From Bin87 sp965217175 (GTDB taxonomy: Bacteria; Chloroflexota; Dehalococcoidia; Lucifugimonadales; UBA3495): a stretch of 64,000 bases of DNA. Positions 42,752-51,730 of the stretch are shown piece after piece. Location of the stretch: NCBI GenBank assembly GCA_965217175.1, contig OZ244251.1:2480001-2544000 (forward strand), read 5' to 3'. The position numbers and the translations under genes were made by a program. The notes under the pieces were generated by a model. That model searched no databases. It was given only the letters and a program-made list of their open reading frames with translations, and was not told where the DNA came from. Position 1 is the first letter of the stretch, and every line of letters starts with the position of its first letter.

Positions 42752-43984
42752 ATGAGCACAACTGACGACACGGCGCAATTCCAGGACAGGCCGGAAAGCG
42801 ATTATTCCCGCCCAACCAAGCGTGATCCCAAAGGAATGCGGACCGGATACACGACTGGAACTACCGCAGCGGCGGCGGCCAAAGCGGCAGTAATTCTGAT
42901 GCTGTCGGGAAAGGCTCCCGACGAAGTTTCGGTGACACTGCCGGGTGGTCGCGGACCAGCGTTGTTGAAAATCCACCGCAGTTGGCCCATGGACCCGGCG
43001 GAAGGCGTCCGTTGTTCAGTAATCAAGGACGGCGGAGACGACCCCGACGTTACCCACGGGGCGGAGATCATCGTGGGAGTCTGGCGTCTGCCCGACGGCA
43101 ACAAGGGATTGCAAATTACCGGTGGGCCGGGCGTAGGAACGGTAACCCGTCCTGGCACCGGCATTGAAGTGGGCGAACCGGCGGTAACGCGCGTTCCCCG
43201 GCGCATGATGTCCGACGCCGTCGCTCAAGGGTTGATCGAGTGCGGGTGGCCCCCGGAAACCGGAGTCCGAACACGCATAACGGTGCCCAACGGCGAAGAA
43301 ATAGCCAAACAGACCACCAACGCCAGACTTGGAGTGCTGGGCGGTATCAGCATCCTGGGAAGCACTGGCGTGGTGCAACCTTTCAGCACCGCGGCCTGGC
43401 GGGCCAGCGTCCATCTGGCGGTGGATGTAGCGGCCACCAACGGCCTTGATCATCTCGTATTGTCCACGGGTACGCGCAGCGAAGAATACACGCGCCGGTT
43501 GCTGGAATTGCCTGACATGGCCTACATCGAAGCTGGTATCTTCTCTGGCCCATCGATGAAACGGTGCGTAAACAAAGGCATCAAGCGCGTCGCCCATGTG
43601 GGGATGGTTGGCAAGTTCTCCAAGATGGCGATGGGATATTTTGTTACGCACGTGGCAGGTAACCGTGTCGACACCGAGTTTTTGGCCCAACTCGCCGGGC
43701 AATGCGGTGCGTCGGAGTCATTGCAGCAGGAAATGCGCGAAGCCGCCAGCGGCCGGCATTTCCAGGAACTGGCTCAGGAACACGGCGTAATGTCGGTGTT
43801 CCCCCTGATGTGTCAACTCGTATGTGAACAGGCGCAAAAATATCTTGGCGACGATGGACCGTCAATCACCGTTGATGCGTTGTGTTTCGACTTCGAAGGC
43901 AACCTGCTGGGCGCCGCCAGTACCTCACCAGACGGTATTCCCATGCGCGATCCGGCAGCGCTGGCGACGGATGGTCAGGGGTAA
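42752..43984 (+). CDS. cbiD: Cobalt-precorrin-5B C1-methyltransferase
   Basis: 410 residues. RTGYTTGTTAAAAAKAAVILML is the CbiD signature; it continues with VSVTLPGGR, DGGDDPDVTHGAEI, GGPGVGTVTRPG and GISILGSTGVVQPFSTAAW. It methylates C1 in the anaerobic corrin route. The 208-base gap upstream is the largest in the run and may contain its own promoter; no cobalamin riboswitch (B12 box) was found there. Confidence 0.96.
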   Translation: MSTTDDTAQFQDRPESDYSRPTKRDPKGMRTGYTTGTTAAAAAKAAVILMLSGKAPDEVSVTLPGGRGPALLKIHRSWPMDPAEGVRCSVIKDGGDDPDVTHGAEIIVGVWRLPDGNKGLQITGGPGVGTVTRPGTGIEVGEPAVTRVPRRMMSDAVAQGLIECGWPPETGVRTRITVPNGEEIAKQTTNARLGVLGGISILGSTGVVQPFSTAAWRASVHLAVDVAATNGLDHLVLSTGTRSEEYTRRLLELPDMAYIEAGIFSGPSMKRCVNKGIKRVAHVGMVGKFSKMAMGYFVTHVAGNRVDTEFLAQLAGQCGASESLQQEMREAASGRHFQELAQEHGVMSVFPLMCQLVCEQAQKYLGDDGPSITVDALCFDFEGNLLGAASTSPDGIPMRDPAALATDGQG

Positions 43985-44600
43985 ACCATTGGGAAACGTG
44001 GAACGGGCGGAGATAACCTGTCGTCGATTCGGGTTGCCCGATCATGCGTTTGAACAAAGGCGTCCCTTGCGCGGTCAGATAACCAAATCGGAAGCAAGAG
44101 CGGTGAGTCTGCACGCACTGGGTTTGCGTATCGGCAGCATTGTTTGGGACATCGGAGCCGGAACCGGATCGGTAGCCATCGAGGCTGCCCGCATCGCCTC
44201 CCAAGGGCGCGTTTACGCTGTGGATCGTGACGACGCCAATTCGCACCTGTTGGAGCAAAACGTAAAAAAGTACGGGGACGGGCGAGTCTCCGTGATTATT
44301 GGAGAAGCACCCGGCGTTTTGGCAAACCTTCCCGATCCAGACGCGGCATTCATCGGCGGCGGCGGCAGAGCCCTCCCGGAGATTCTGGTCGCCGTTGTCC
44401 CACGGTTGCGGCCTGCCGGGCGCGTGGTCGCGAATTTCGCGGCAATCGAAAGGGCTAACTTTGCCTACAAAAGCCTGCGCGATGCCGGTATGTCACCCGA
44501 GTTGACAATGGTAACCGCCGCACGGGGACGCGAACTACCCGACGGGGCGCTGCGATTGGAATCCATGAATCCTGTCTTTGTGGTCTGGGGACAGCGATGA
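43971..44600 (+). CDS. cbiT: Cobalt-precorrin-6B C15-methyltransferase (decarboxylating)
   Basis: 209 residues from the ATG at 43971, which overlaps the cbiD end by 14 bases; TTG 43989 and GTG 43998 are alternatives. A class I SAM methyltransferase: PLRGQITKSEARAVSLHALGL is the CbiT opening, and VWDIGAGTGSVAIEAARIA the SAM site. FIGGGGRALPEILV also fits. No CbiE domain is fused and none lies nearby. Its stop overlaps the next start as ATGA. Confidence 0.93.
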   Translation: MVRGKPLGNVERAEITCRRFGLPDHAFEQRRPLRGQITKSEARAVSLHALGLRIGSIVWDIGAGTGSVAIEAARIASQGRVYAVDRDDANSHLLEQNVKKYGDGRVSVIIGEAPGVLANLPDPDAAFIGGGGRALPEILVAVVPRLRPAGRVVANFAAIERANFAYKSLRDAGMSPELTMVTAARGRELPDGALRLESMNPVFVVWGQR

Positions 44601-45325
44601 CGTTATCGAGGCCCACGGGCACACCAGTCGGAACCCTCTACGGAGTTGGCGTTGGACCCGGAGATCCTGAGCTGCTCACGCTGAAGGCCCAGCGTGTGCT
44701 GCAATCGGTGCCAATTATCTGGGCTCCCCAGGCGGGCGTCAGCACGGAAAGCTACGCTTATAGTATCGCCAAGGGTTTCATAAACGAGGAAACGCAGGAA
44801 GTGGTCAAGTCCACCTTCCCGACCAACGACGAAGAAGCGGCTGGCGAAGTATGGCGGGTTACGGCCCGGGAAATCGCAGAGCGCCTGGAAGTCGGCCATA
44901 ATGTGGCGTTCATCACCGAGGGCGACCCCATGTTGTACAGCACATTTGCCTATGTGCTGGAAACCATCTTGACCGAATTTCCGCACCTTCCGGTTGAGAT
45001 AGTCCCGGGTGTTTCGTCCGTCATGGCGGCAGCCGCTTCGGCCGCAGCCCCTCTGGTCACCCACGGACAGAGGCTGGCCATTTTGCCGGCGGTCTATGGT
45101 ATCGATGACCTGCGAGAAGCCATTGCCTTGTATGACACCATTGTGCTGATGAAAGTAAACCGCACATTGTTGGACGCGCTGGCTAACCTGGAACGGTTGG
45201 GCCTGGCAGGACGAACCATTTATGTCCGGCGGGCGAGCACCGAAAGCGAACGGGTGGTGCAGAATATCCAGGAATTAACTTCGGAAGACCTGGACTATTT
45301 TTCGCTACTCATCATCAGGCGATAG
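44597..45325 (+). CDS. cbiL: Cobalt-precorrin-2 C20-methyltransferase
   Basis: 242 residues, tetrapyrrole methylase fold. GTLYGVGVGPGDPELLTLKAQRVLQ opens it, FITEGDPMLYSTFAYV is the SAM-binding GDP-L-Y motif in its C20 form, and VPGVSSVMAAAA is present. It methylates C20 early in corrin synthesis. Four-base overlap with cbiT. Confidence 0.94.
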   Translation: MTLSRPTGTPVGTLYGVGVGPGDPELLTLKAQRVLQSVPIIWAPQAGVSTESYAYSIAKGFINEETQEVVKSTFPTNDEEAAGEVWRVTAREIAERLEVGHNVAFITEGDPMLYSTFAYVLETILTEFPHLPVEIVPGVSSVMAAAASAAAPLVTHGQRLAILPAVYGIDDLREAIALYDTIVLMKVNRTLLDALANLERLGLAGRTIYVRRASTESERVVQNIQELTSEDLDYFSLLIIRR

Positions 45326-45359
45326 CCGGCAGCGGTTGACGTCGAAGGATTTTTACATC

Positions 45360-46253
45360 GTGAATAGCGGAAAAGTCTACATCATTGGAGCCGGGCCAGG
45401 CGACCCGGAGTTACTCACGCTAAAAGCGAAGAGAATTATCGAACTCGCTGACGTCATTATTTATGCGGATTCACTGGTTCCGGAAGAAATAGCCGGGTTC
45501 GCGAAATCGGACGCTCAAATCTACGGCAGCAAGGAAATGTCGTTGGACCAGATCATGTCGGTGACCCTGCAGGCCGTGGCTGACGGCCGGGTGGTGGCGC
45601 GGATCCAGAGCGGCGACCCATCGCTCTATGGCGCAACCCTCGAGCAGATGAGAATTCTGGAATCACAGCAAATCGACTACGAAATCATTCCGGGCGTCAG
45701 CGCGGCTTTCGCCGCGGCAGCGGTCCTGAAATCAGAGCTGACCGTGCCCGAAGTTTCGCAAACCGTAATCATGACCAGGGCTGAGGGCCGGGTGCCCATG
45801 CCAGAAGGCGAAGACCTGATCAGCCTCGCGCGCCATGGCAGTACGTTGGTGATTTTCCTCAGCGTCACCCGAATGTTCCGTATCGCCAACCAACTGCAGG
45901 AAGCCGGATATCCGGCGGATACGCCGGTAGCGGTCGCGTATCGAGTCGGGTGGCCCGAAGAACTCATCATCCGGGGCACGCTGACCGATATCGCTCAAAA
46001 AGTCAGGGATGCGAAAATAACGCTCCAGGCCCTCATTATCGTGGGCAAGGCGGTGGACCCGAAACTGCTGGATCCCAATGCCGGTGAGAAAGTCGCTGTA
46101 TCGCATCTTTATTCCGACGAATACACGCACTTGTACCGCCGGGCGGGGCAGGGAGCTCATGCGGACGCCGACCGGGCGGAGCTGTATACCGCTGGTGGGT
46201 ACGAAGTGCAGCCCGAAGCGGCGGCATCGGCGCCACCGGATGGCAACGATTAG
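45360..46253 (+). CDS. cbiF: Cobalt-precorrin-4 C11-methyltransferase
   Basis: 297 residues from a GTG at 45360 (GAAGGA 11 bases before); a TTG at 45336 adds eight residues. VYIIGAGPGDPELLTLKAKRIIELADVIIYADSLV, RIQSGDPSLYGATLEQM, IPGVSAAFAAAA and MTRAEGRVPMPEGE are diagnostic of CbiF/CobM. It carries a C-terminal extension of about 45 residues rich in Ala, Glu and Pro that lies outside the usual length of about 255. Confidence 0.94.
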   Translation: MNSGKVYIIGAGPGDPELLTLKAKRIIELADVIIYADSLVPEEIAGFAKSDAQIYGSKEMSLDQIMSVTLQAVADGRVVARIQSGDPSLYGATLEQMRILESQQIDYEIIPGVSAAFAAAAVLKSELTVPEVSQTVIMTRAEGRVPMPEGEDLISLARHGSTLVIFLSVTRMFRIANQLQEAGYPADTPVAVAYRVGWPEELIIRGTLTDIAQKVRDAKITLQALIIVGKAVDPKLLDPNAGEKVAVSHLYSDEYTHLYRRAGQGAHADADRAELYTAGGYEVQPEAAASAPPDGND

Positions 46254-46262
46254 TTCTCAGCG

Positions 46263-47426
46263 GTGACACCGAGTCCTGAAATTGCGTCGACCGCCGTGGT
46301 AGCGGTTTCCAGACCTGGATCGATACTGGCACGCCAACTGGCGGCTGGTATCGTTGGTTGCCAACTGTACCTGGAACGCAAGACCGGTTATCGGGACGGC
46401 GATGATTCAAACTCCGTCACCTACTACGACCTGCCGTTGCGGCCCGTTTTGCAGAAAATATTCAGCGATAACCGACGATTGGTGGTTTTCCTGCCCGTTG
46501 GCGCCACTGTCCGGATTCTGGCGCCGTTGCTGGTTAACAAAACCAGCGACGCCGCCGTCGTGTGTGTTGACGACGCCGGTCGGCACGCCGTCAGTGTATT
46601 GTCGGGGCATCGTGGCGGAGCCGACGCTCTGGCCAGGGAAGTCAGCGCTGCCATCGGGGCTGCCGCCGTTATTACCTCTGCTTCGGATGCGTTGGGTGTA
46701 ACTCCCGTGGATATCGTCGGGCGAGAATTGGGATGGGCTGTTGAAGCAACCGCCACTGAGCTGACGCGTGCGGCGGCGGCGGTGGTAAACGGAGACCGTG
46801 TTGCACTCTGGATAGACCCCGAGGCTAATGTGTCCTGGCCATGCGCCGTGCCCCTCGGGAAAAATATCGTGGCCGTCGACGCCATTGCCGACGTTCTTGA
46901 TGGCGCGTTTTCAGCCGCGCTATTGGTAACCGACGGACTCACTCCTCTGCACGGGGCCATCAGGGAGGCTGGTATATCGCTGGTTGTCTACCGACCGCCC
47001 ACTATGGTGGCCGGCATAGGATGCCGTCGCGGTGTAGAGGTTGAACACCTGCGCGAGCTATTGGCGCGCACGATGGAAGCCCACGCATTGTCGATCAAGT
47101 CTGTGGCCGCGTTGGCCACCGCAGACATCAAAGCCGACGAGGATGGCATTGTAGAGTTGGCCGAAGAATTCGGCGTCCCGCTGCATACATTCACACCCGA
47201 CCAGCTGAATGATTCCGTCGCTGGTCATGGCAAAACCACGGACTCCGCTTGCGGAGTGATCAGACCGACCCCGTCCGCTGCTAACCAATTGCTGGGAGTC
47301 TACGGCGTGTCTGAGCCGGCCGCCATGCTGGCAGCAAATTCCAGGGGGTTGATTGTTCCTCGAACCAAATCCGATCGGGCAACGGTGGCGGTGGCCCGCA
47401 TCGAGCCGCGCCCAAAGGACTATTGA
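46263..47426 (+). CDS. cbiG: Cobalt-precorrin-5A hydrolase
   Basis: 387 residues from a GTG at 46263. It opens the delta-lactone and releases the C20 carbon as acetaldehyde. Matches: VFLPVGATVRILAPLL, VVCVDDAGRHAVSVLSGHRGGADALAREV and the C-terminal domain TMVAGIGCRRGVEVEHL, SIKSVAALATADIKADEDGI. The stop shares its last base with the next start (TGATG). Confidence 0.94.
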   Translation: MTPSPEIASTAVVAVSRPGSILARQLAAGIVGCQLYLERKTGYRDGDDSNSVTYYDLPLRPVLQKIFSDNRRLVVFLPVGATVRILAPLLVNKTSDAAVVCVDDAGRHAVSVLSGHRGGADALAREVSAAIGAAAVITSASDALGVTPVDIVGRELGWAVEATATELTRAAAAVVNGDRVALWIDPEANVSWPCAVPLGKNIVAVDAIADVLDGAFSAALLVTDGLTPLHGAIREAGISLVVYRPPTMVAGIGCRRGVEVEHLRELLARTMEAHALSIKSVAALATADIKADEDGIVELAEEFGVPLHTFTPDQLNDSVAGHGKTTDSACGVIRPTPSAANQLLGVYGVSEPAAMLAANSRGLIVPRTKSDRATVAVARIEPRPKDY

Positions 47427-48184
47427 TGAATATAGGCAAATTATATTTGGTTGGACTCGGCCCTGGCGATGCCGGCCACCTTACTCCGGCAGCCATGGAC
47501 GCCATTTTCGAAAGTGACGAACTGGTGGGTTATCGGTTTTACATCGACCAGGTCGCGGATTACGTGGCCGGCAAAACCGCCCACGCCATGGAGTTGGGCC
47601 AGGAACTGGAGCGAGCGGCGTTGGCAGTGGACATCGCTTACGCCGGCAAAACGGTTGCTGTGGTCTCGTCCGGCGATGCCGGCATCTACGGCATGGCTGG
47701 TCCGGTGTTCCGTGTTCTGACCGACCGTAGTTGGGACGGATCGAATCCCGAGTTGATTACAGTGCCGGGTGTTTCGGCTTTACAATCCGCCGCAGCCCTG
47801 CTGGGCTCTCCCATAATGCAGGACTTCTGCGCAATCAGCCTCAGCGACCTTTTGACGCCCTGGGAACAAATCACGCGGCGGTTGGAGGCTGCAGCGGTCG
47901 GGGACTTTGTCACCATCCTGTACAACCCCCGGAGCCGACGGCGCACGATGCAACTGGATGAGGCCCGGGACATTTTCCTGCAACACCGGCCAGCATCCAC
48001 TCCCGTGGGCATCGTACGGCATGCCTATCGTCCCGAGCAGGCTGTTTCCCTGGTTAGTCTGGAAGGACTGGATGGCGCGGCATTGTCGGTGGACATGTTT
48101 ACAACCGTAGTGGTCGGAAACTCCAATACATACATCCACCAGGGGCGGATGGTAACTCCCCGCGGCTACGAGGCGAAGCAATAA
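47426..48184 (+). CDS. cbiH: Cobalt-precorrin-3B C17-methyltransferase
   Basis: 252 residues. LYLVGLGPGDAGHLTPAAMDAIFESDELVGYRFYIDQV, VAVVSSGDAGIYGMAG and VPGVSALQSAAALLGSPIMQDFCAISLSDLLTPW are the CbiH/CobJ hallmarks. It methylates C17 with ring contraction. It closes the cobalamin run; cbiE, cbiJ and the later amidation genes are not in this window. Confidence 0.95.
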   Translation: MNIGKLYLVGLGPGDAGHLTPAAMDAIFESDELVGYRFYIDQVADYVAGKTAHAMELGQELERAALAVDIAYAGKTVAVVSSGDAGIYGMAGPVFRVLTDRSWDGSNPELITVPGVSALQSAAALLGSPIMQDFCAISLSDLLTPWEQITRRLEAAAVGDFVTILYNPRSRRRTMQLDEARDIFLQHRPASTPVGIVRHAYRPEQAVSLVSLEGLDGAALSVDMFTTVVVGNSNTYIHQGRMVTPRGYEAKQ

Positions 48185-48334
48185 CGCCGTGTATCTGGCA
48201 CGGGCCACAGCTCTCTGCGGCTCATGCCTGCTGTCAGGGATTTTGGTCGGTTGCCGGGACTGGCCGTCTGGCCGATCAAGGTCGTTCGCGCATACTGCTA
48301 TACTGCGGTGAATTTGCATCACAGGAGGTTTATT

Positions 48335-49081
48335 GTGCCTGGCATACGACCTAATCCCGCTAAGGAAAAAATACGCCGAGGACAACCAGCGACGTGCATT
48401 TCCGGATTGATGAGTAGCGAAATCGTCGACTTTCTGGGGCCGTTGGGATTCGATTCAGCCTGGATGGAGTGTGAACACGGTCCCGTGGATTGGGAAACGC
48501 TCGGCGACATGACCCGGGCGTGCGATTTGTGGGGAATGACATCGATCACGCGGTGCAACGCCAACGATCCTGGACTCATTACGCGTACGCTGGATCGCGG
48601 TTCCATGGGGGTAGTACTGCCCCATGTCAATACCCGGGAGCAGGCTGAAGCCGCAGTGGGATCCGCCAAGTTCGCGCCTCTGGGTTACCGCGGAATGTTT
48701 GGCGGGCGTCAATCCTTTGGGGTGCCCGACTACGTCCATCAGGCCAACGACCAAACCATGGTTATCGTCCTCATCGAAGAAGTGACAGCGCTGGATAACC
48801 TGGACGAAATCCTTAAGGTCGACGGCGTGGACGTCTTCTTCGTGGCTCCCACCGACCTGTCCCAAACCATGGGGCACATCGGGAACGTATCACACCCGGA
48901 AGTGCAGGCGGCTATCGACGACGCCATTGCTCGCATCGTAAGCGCTGGTAGAACTGCCGGCACCTTGGTAAACGATGACAACGTGGCGTCATACGTGGAA
49001 AAGGGCGCCCTTTTCCTGATGACCTCATGGAACGCCTGGGTCACACGCGGGAGCAACGAATTCCTGCGTAGAATACCTTAG
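48335..49081 (+). CDS. HpcH/HpaI-family aldolase, second copy
   Basis: 248 residues from a GTG at 48335 with AGGAGG seven bases upstream. SGLMSSEIVDFLGPLGFDSAWMECEHGPVDWETL, TRCNANDPGLITRTLDRGSMGVVLPHVN, metal Glu in VLIEEVTALDNL and Asp in FFVAPTDLSQTMG. It shares motif order with the copy at 27730-28518 but differs widely between motifs, so they likely have different substrates. A terminator follows. Confidence 0.88.
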   Translation: MPGIRPNPAKEKIRRGQPATCISGLMSSEIVDFLGPLGFDSAWMECEHGPVDWETLGDMTRACDLWGMTSITRCNANDPGLITRTLDRGSMGVVLPHVNTREQAEAAVGSAKFAPLGYRGMFGGRQSFGVPDYVHQANDQTMVIVLIEEVTALDNLDEILKVDGVDVFFVAPTDLSQTMGHIGNVSHPEVQAAIDDAIARIVSAGRTAGTLVNDDNVASYVEKGALFLMTSWNAWVTRGSNEFLRRIP

Positions 49082-49162
49082 AACCCTTAGATTCCATCCG
49101 CGCGCCGTTGGTGTCGCTTACCATCCACGCCGGCAGGACCAAACCGCTAACCGCCCAAATGC

Positions 49163-49199
49163 AATGCTGGCATTCCGTTGAAGAGTGCCAGCATTTGTT
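49163..49199 (+). terminator. Terminator between aldolase and LysR genes
   Basis: AATGCTGGCA (49163-49172) pairs with TGCCAGCATT (49186-49195), 10 perfect pairs and a 13-base loop, followed by TGTTT. It sits between two converging genes. Confidence 0.75.
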
Positions 49200-50159
49200 T
49201 CACTGGGTGCTGCTCGCAATGGCCTCTGCTACCGGTTCGCCGCCGTGGTCGATATCCCAATCCCAAAGGTCAGCGTGGAATCCTGAAAGACTCTCCTCCA
49301 GAGTATTGATGAAGTTCCTGACGCCCCGGCCATGGAATTTGCCTTTCAGTGTGCACACTCCGATGTTAGCGGATGGGAACAGGTGGTCCAACCGCACAAC
49401 GGCCAGGCGATCATGGTCTTCAGGGTGCAGCGTGAAGTCGCTGACGATGGCTATGCCCATCCCGATCGCCACGTAGCGTTTGATCATTTCGGTGTTATCC
49501 ATTTCCAGGACAACGTCGTAGGGCGCACCCCGCTCCCTCAACTTCTGCTCTACGCGCCGGCGACTCAAGCTCTCCGGGCTGTTCAGGATCAACGGCCACG
49601 CCGCCATGTCATCAATGGTGACTGGGTCGCGCTGCACAAGTTCGTGCTTGGGCGCAGTGATCAGCACCACATTGTAATCAAACAATTGGGCGAACTCGAG
49701 CGATGGATCATCGGTGGGTGGGGCCGAGCACAAGGCGAGATCAACCTCACCAGATTTCACCAGCTGTATCAAATTCACGTACGATCGAGCAACCAGCCTC
49801 ATCCTGACATCCGGGTAACGGCTCCGAAATTGGCGGATCGGCCTGGGAAGGTGGTAGGAAACGATATCCGGATATGCTCCCACAACAAATGACCCGCGCC
49901 CTTCCGAATAATTCATTTGGGTCTTCAGCGTGTCAATAGAATCCACAATTGGCGTCACCAATTCGTAAAAAACCGTGCCTTCAGACGTAAGCTGGATCGG
50001 CCGTTTGATGCGGTCGAAAAGAATTATTCCGAATTCGCTTTCCAGTTTTCGGAGATGGGTCGTTACCGTCGGTTGTCCCAATTCCAATTTTCGCGCCGCT
50101 TTGGAAACGCTACGGAGACGGGCGACATGGTAAAAGCTGATTATCTCTCGAAGTTCCAT
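49200..50159 (-). CDS. LysR-family transcription regulator
   Basis: 319 residues from the ATG at 50159 (GGAG nine bases before; the frame is open 14 codons further up). Winged helix: MELREIISFYHVARLRSVSKAARKLELGQPTVTTHLRKLESEFGIILFDR, with the recognition helix at SVSKAARKLELGQPTVTTHLRKLE. The effector domain is of the CysB/CbbR kind (FVVGAYPDIVSYHLPRPIRQFRSRYPDVRM; GEVDLALCS). The divergently read ferredoxin and cyclodeaminase-like genes are the first candidates for its targets. Confidence 0.92.
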   Translation of the reverse strand: MELREIISFYHVARLRSVSKAARKLELGQPTVTTHLRKLESEFGIILFDRIKRPIQLTSEGTVFYELVTPIVDSIDTLKTQMNYSEGRGSFVVGAYPDIVSYHLPRPIRQFRSRYPDVRMRLVARSYVNLIQLVKSGEVDLALCSAPPTDDPSLEFAQLFDYNVVLITAPKHELVQRDPVTIDDMAAWPLILNSPESLSRRRVEQKLRERGAPYDVVLEMDNTEMIKRYVAIGMGIAIVSDFTLHPEDHDRLAVVRLDHLFPSANIGVCTLKGKFHGRGVRNFINTLEESLSGFHADLWDWDIDHGGEPVAEAIASSTQ

Positions 50160-50506
50160 GAGCGCTCCAATATGAGTATCGGCGATTGGCTGATCACCCA
50201 TCGCCCCATAGTGATAGATATATTATATCAACATTGCGGATAATGCAACGTGTACAATGAAACGGCAGCTTGAGGCTCCTAAATGTGCCACTTGGTCAGG
50301 GACCCTTCCGGCACAACTTGCGCCGATGGACAACCGCACCAGGCATTGTCAACTACAATAGGGATGTGCAACCCGTATCCCTTGACAAAATAACGGGGTA
50401 AACCGCAGAATACTGCCAATTAGCAGCCCACCAATGAGCCACGCTGGACGGCATACAACCGGGAACCTATCGCCATATTTTCGATCCGGCGCGCTGAGGT
50501 AATCTG
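50160..50506. promoter_or_regulatory. Divergent control region: lysR-like gene and ferredoxin gene
   Basis: 347 bases. Near the LysR side is a palindrome GATATA-T-TATATC (50217-50229) that includes a minus-strand TATAAT (50227-50222). ATTGT-N5-ACAAT (50345-50359) is an interrupted palindrome of the T-N11-A type bound by LysR proteins. TTGACA (50382-50387) and CAGAAT (50406-50411), 18 bases apart, may be the ferredoxin promoter, 95 bases ahead of its start. Confidence 0.4.
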
Positions 50507-50749
50507 ATGGCATTCGTGATTACACAACCTTGCGAAGGTGTCAAAGACGCCTCATGCGTCGACGTTTGTCCGGTTGATTGCATCCATTCCGACGACGACG
50601 CCCCGATGTTTTACATCAATCCAACCGATTGCATCGATTGTGCTTATTGCGTGGCCGTTTGTCCGGTGTCCGCCATCTTCGATGAGTTCACCGTACCCGC
50701 CAACATGCGGCAGTACATCCAGGTGAACCGCCGCTACTTCGCCCCCTGA
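50507..50749 (+). CDS. 7Fe-type ferredoxin
   Basis: 80 residues. Two cluster sites: PCEGVKDASCVDVCPVDC (Cys9, 17, 21, with Val12 in place of a Cys, so a [3Fe-4S] cluster is likely) and DCIDCAYCVAVCPV (Cys42, 45, 48, 52; [4Fe-4S]). Length and the C-terminal NRRYF fit FdxA-type ferredoxins. It is an electron carrier; the partner is not identified. Confidence 0.93.
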   Translation: MAFVITQPCEGVKDASCVDVCPVDCIHSDDDAPMFYINPTDCIDCAYCVAVCPVSAIFDEFTVPANMRQYIQVNRRYFAP

Positions 50750-50773
50750 CCGCCGCGCTCCCGGTTCTGAACA

Positions 50774-51727
50774 ATGGCCCGGTTCCTGCGCGACGAAGAT
50801 GTAGACCGTTGCGCCGAGCTAGGCGACATGTTGGCAGTCATCGAGCGGATGTTCGCTCAATATGGCCAAAGCCGGGCTGTAAACCTTACTCGACGTAAGA
50901 CCGTCACTCCCCACGGCTATCTGGCGGTAATGGGCGGCGCCTTGGCATACGACGGTGTCATGGGTGTCAAAACATTCACCCATACCCACAGCGGTTACTC
51001 TTTCCAGGTCAGCCTGTACGACATTGATTCGGGTCGCCTGCTTCTTTACACCCAGGCCAATCGGTTAGGTCAACTCCGAACCGGGGCTACGACTGGGGTC
51101 GCAGTGAAACACCTGGCCGTTGGCGGGGCTCTGAGAGTGGGAATCATCGGCACCGGAAATCAGGCAGCCGAGCAACTCCGGGCGATTTCCTCCGTTCGCG
51201 AAGTGAGGGAAATCGTGGCGTACAGCAGAAATCCCGAGAACCGCCGTAACTTCGCCGAACGAATGTCCAGGGAGCTGGAAATTCCGGTCATCGCCGGCGA
51301 TGCCAACCGCGATGCCGTTGAAAGCTGCGACGTAGTGGTTGGAATCGCCTCCGCAGAGACCCCGGTGGTGCTGGGCGAATGGGTGTCAAGCGGGACTACC
51401 GTGATCGGTGCGGGCCCGACCAGCCCGCGGCACCGGGAGGTGGATGACAAGTTGTTGGCGATTGCAGATCGCAGATTCGTTGATTCCCTGGAACAGGCGC
51501 ACCTGGAATGCGGAGATATAGCCGGTGCAGTTGACCAGGGGATCGTCCACTGGAATCAATTCCACGAATTGCGCCACGTGGTGGGCGGTACGATAGCGGG
51601 TCGGGGCGGAGACAACGAAGTGGTGTATTGCAAGTTGATGGGTACGGGCGTTGCTGATGTGGCGGCTGCCAGGCTCATCCTGGAGCGAGCAGAGCAATTG
51701 GGCCTGGGAGTCGAGATGGACTTTTAG
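50774..51727 (+). CDS. Ornithine cyclodeaminase/mu-crystallin family protein
   Basis: 317 residues. The NAD-binding motif GIIGTGNQAAEQLRAI is in the middle, GVKTFTHTHSG and LGQLRTGATTGVAVKHL before it carry the substrate-side Lys and Arg, and DVVVGIASAETPVV and VIGAGPTSPRHREVD follow. The family includes ornithine cyclodeaminase, ketimine reductases and alanine dehydrogenase; which activity this has is not clear. It starts 24 bases after the ferredoxin gene and is probably co-transcribed. Confidence 0.88.
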   Translation: MARFLRDEDVDRCAELGDMLAVIERMFAQYGQSRAVNLTRRKTVTPHGYLAVMGGALAYDGVMGVKTFTHTHSGYSFQVSLYDIDSGRLLLYTQANRLGQLRTGATTGVAVKHLAVGGALRVGIIGTGNQAAEQLRAISSVREVREIVAYSRNPENRRNFAERMSRELEIPVIAGDANRDAVESCDVVVGIASAETPVVLGEWVSSGTTVIGAGPTSPRHREVDDKLLAIADRRFVDSLEQAHLECGDIAGAVDQGIVHWNQFHELRHVVGGTIAGRGGDNEVVYCKLMGTGVADVAAARLILERAEQLGLGVEMDF

Positions 51728-51730
51728 GTA

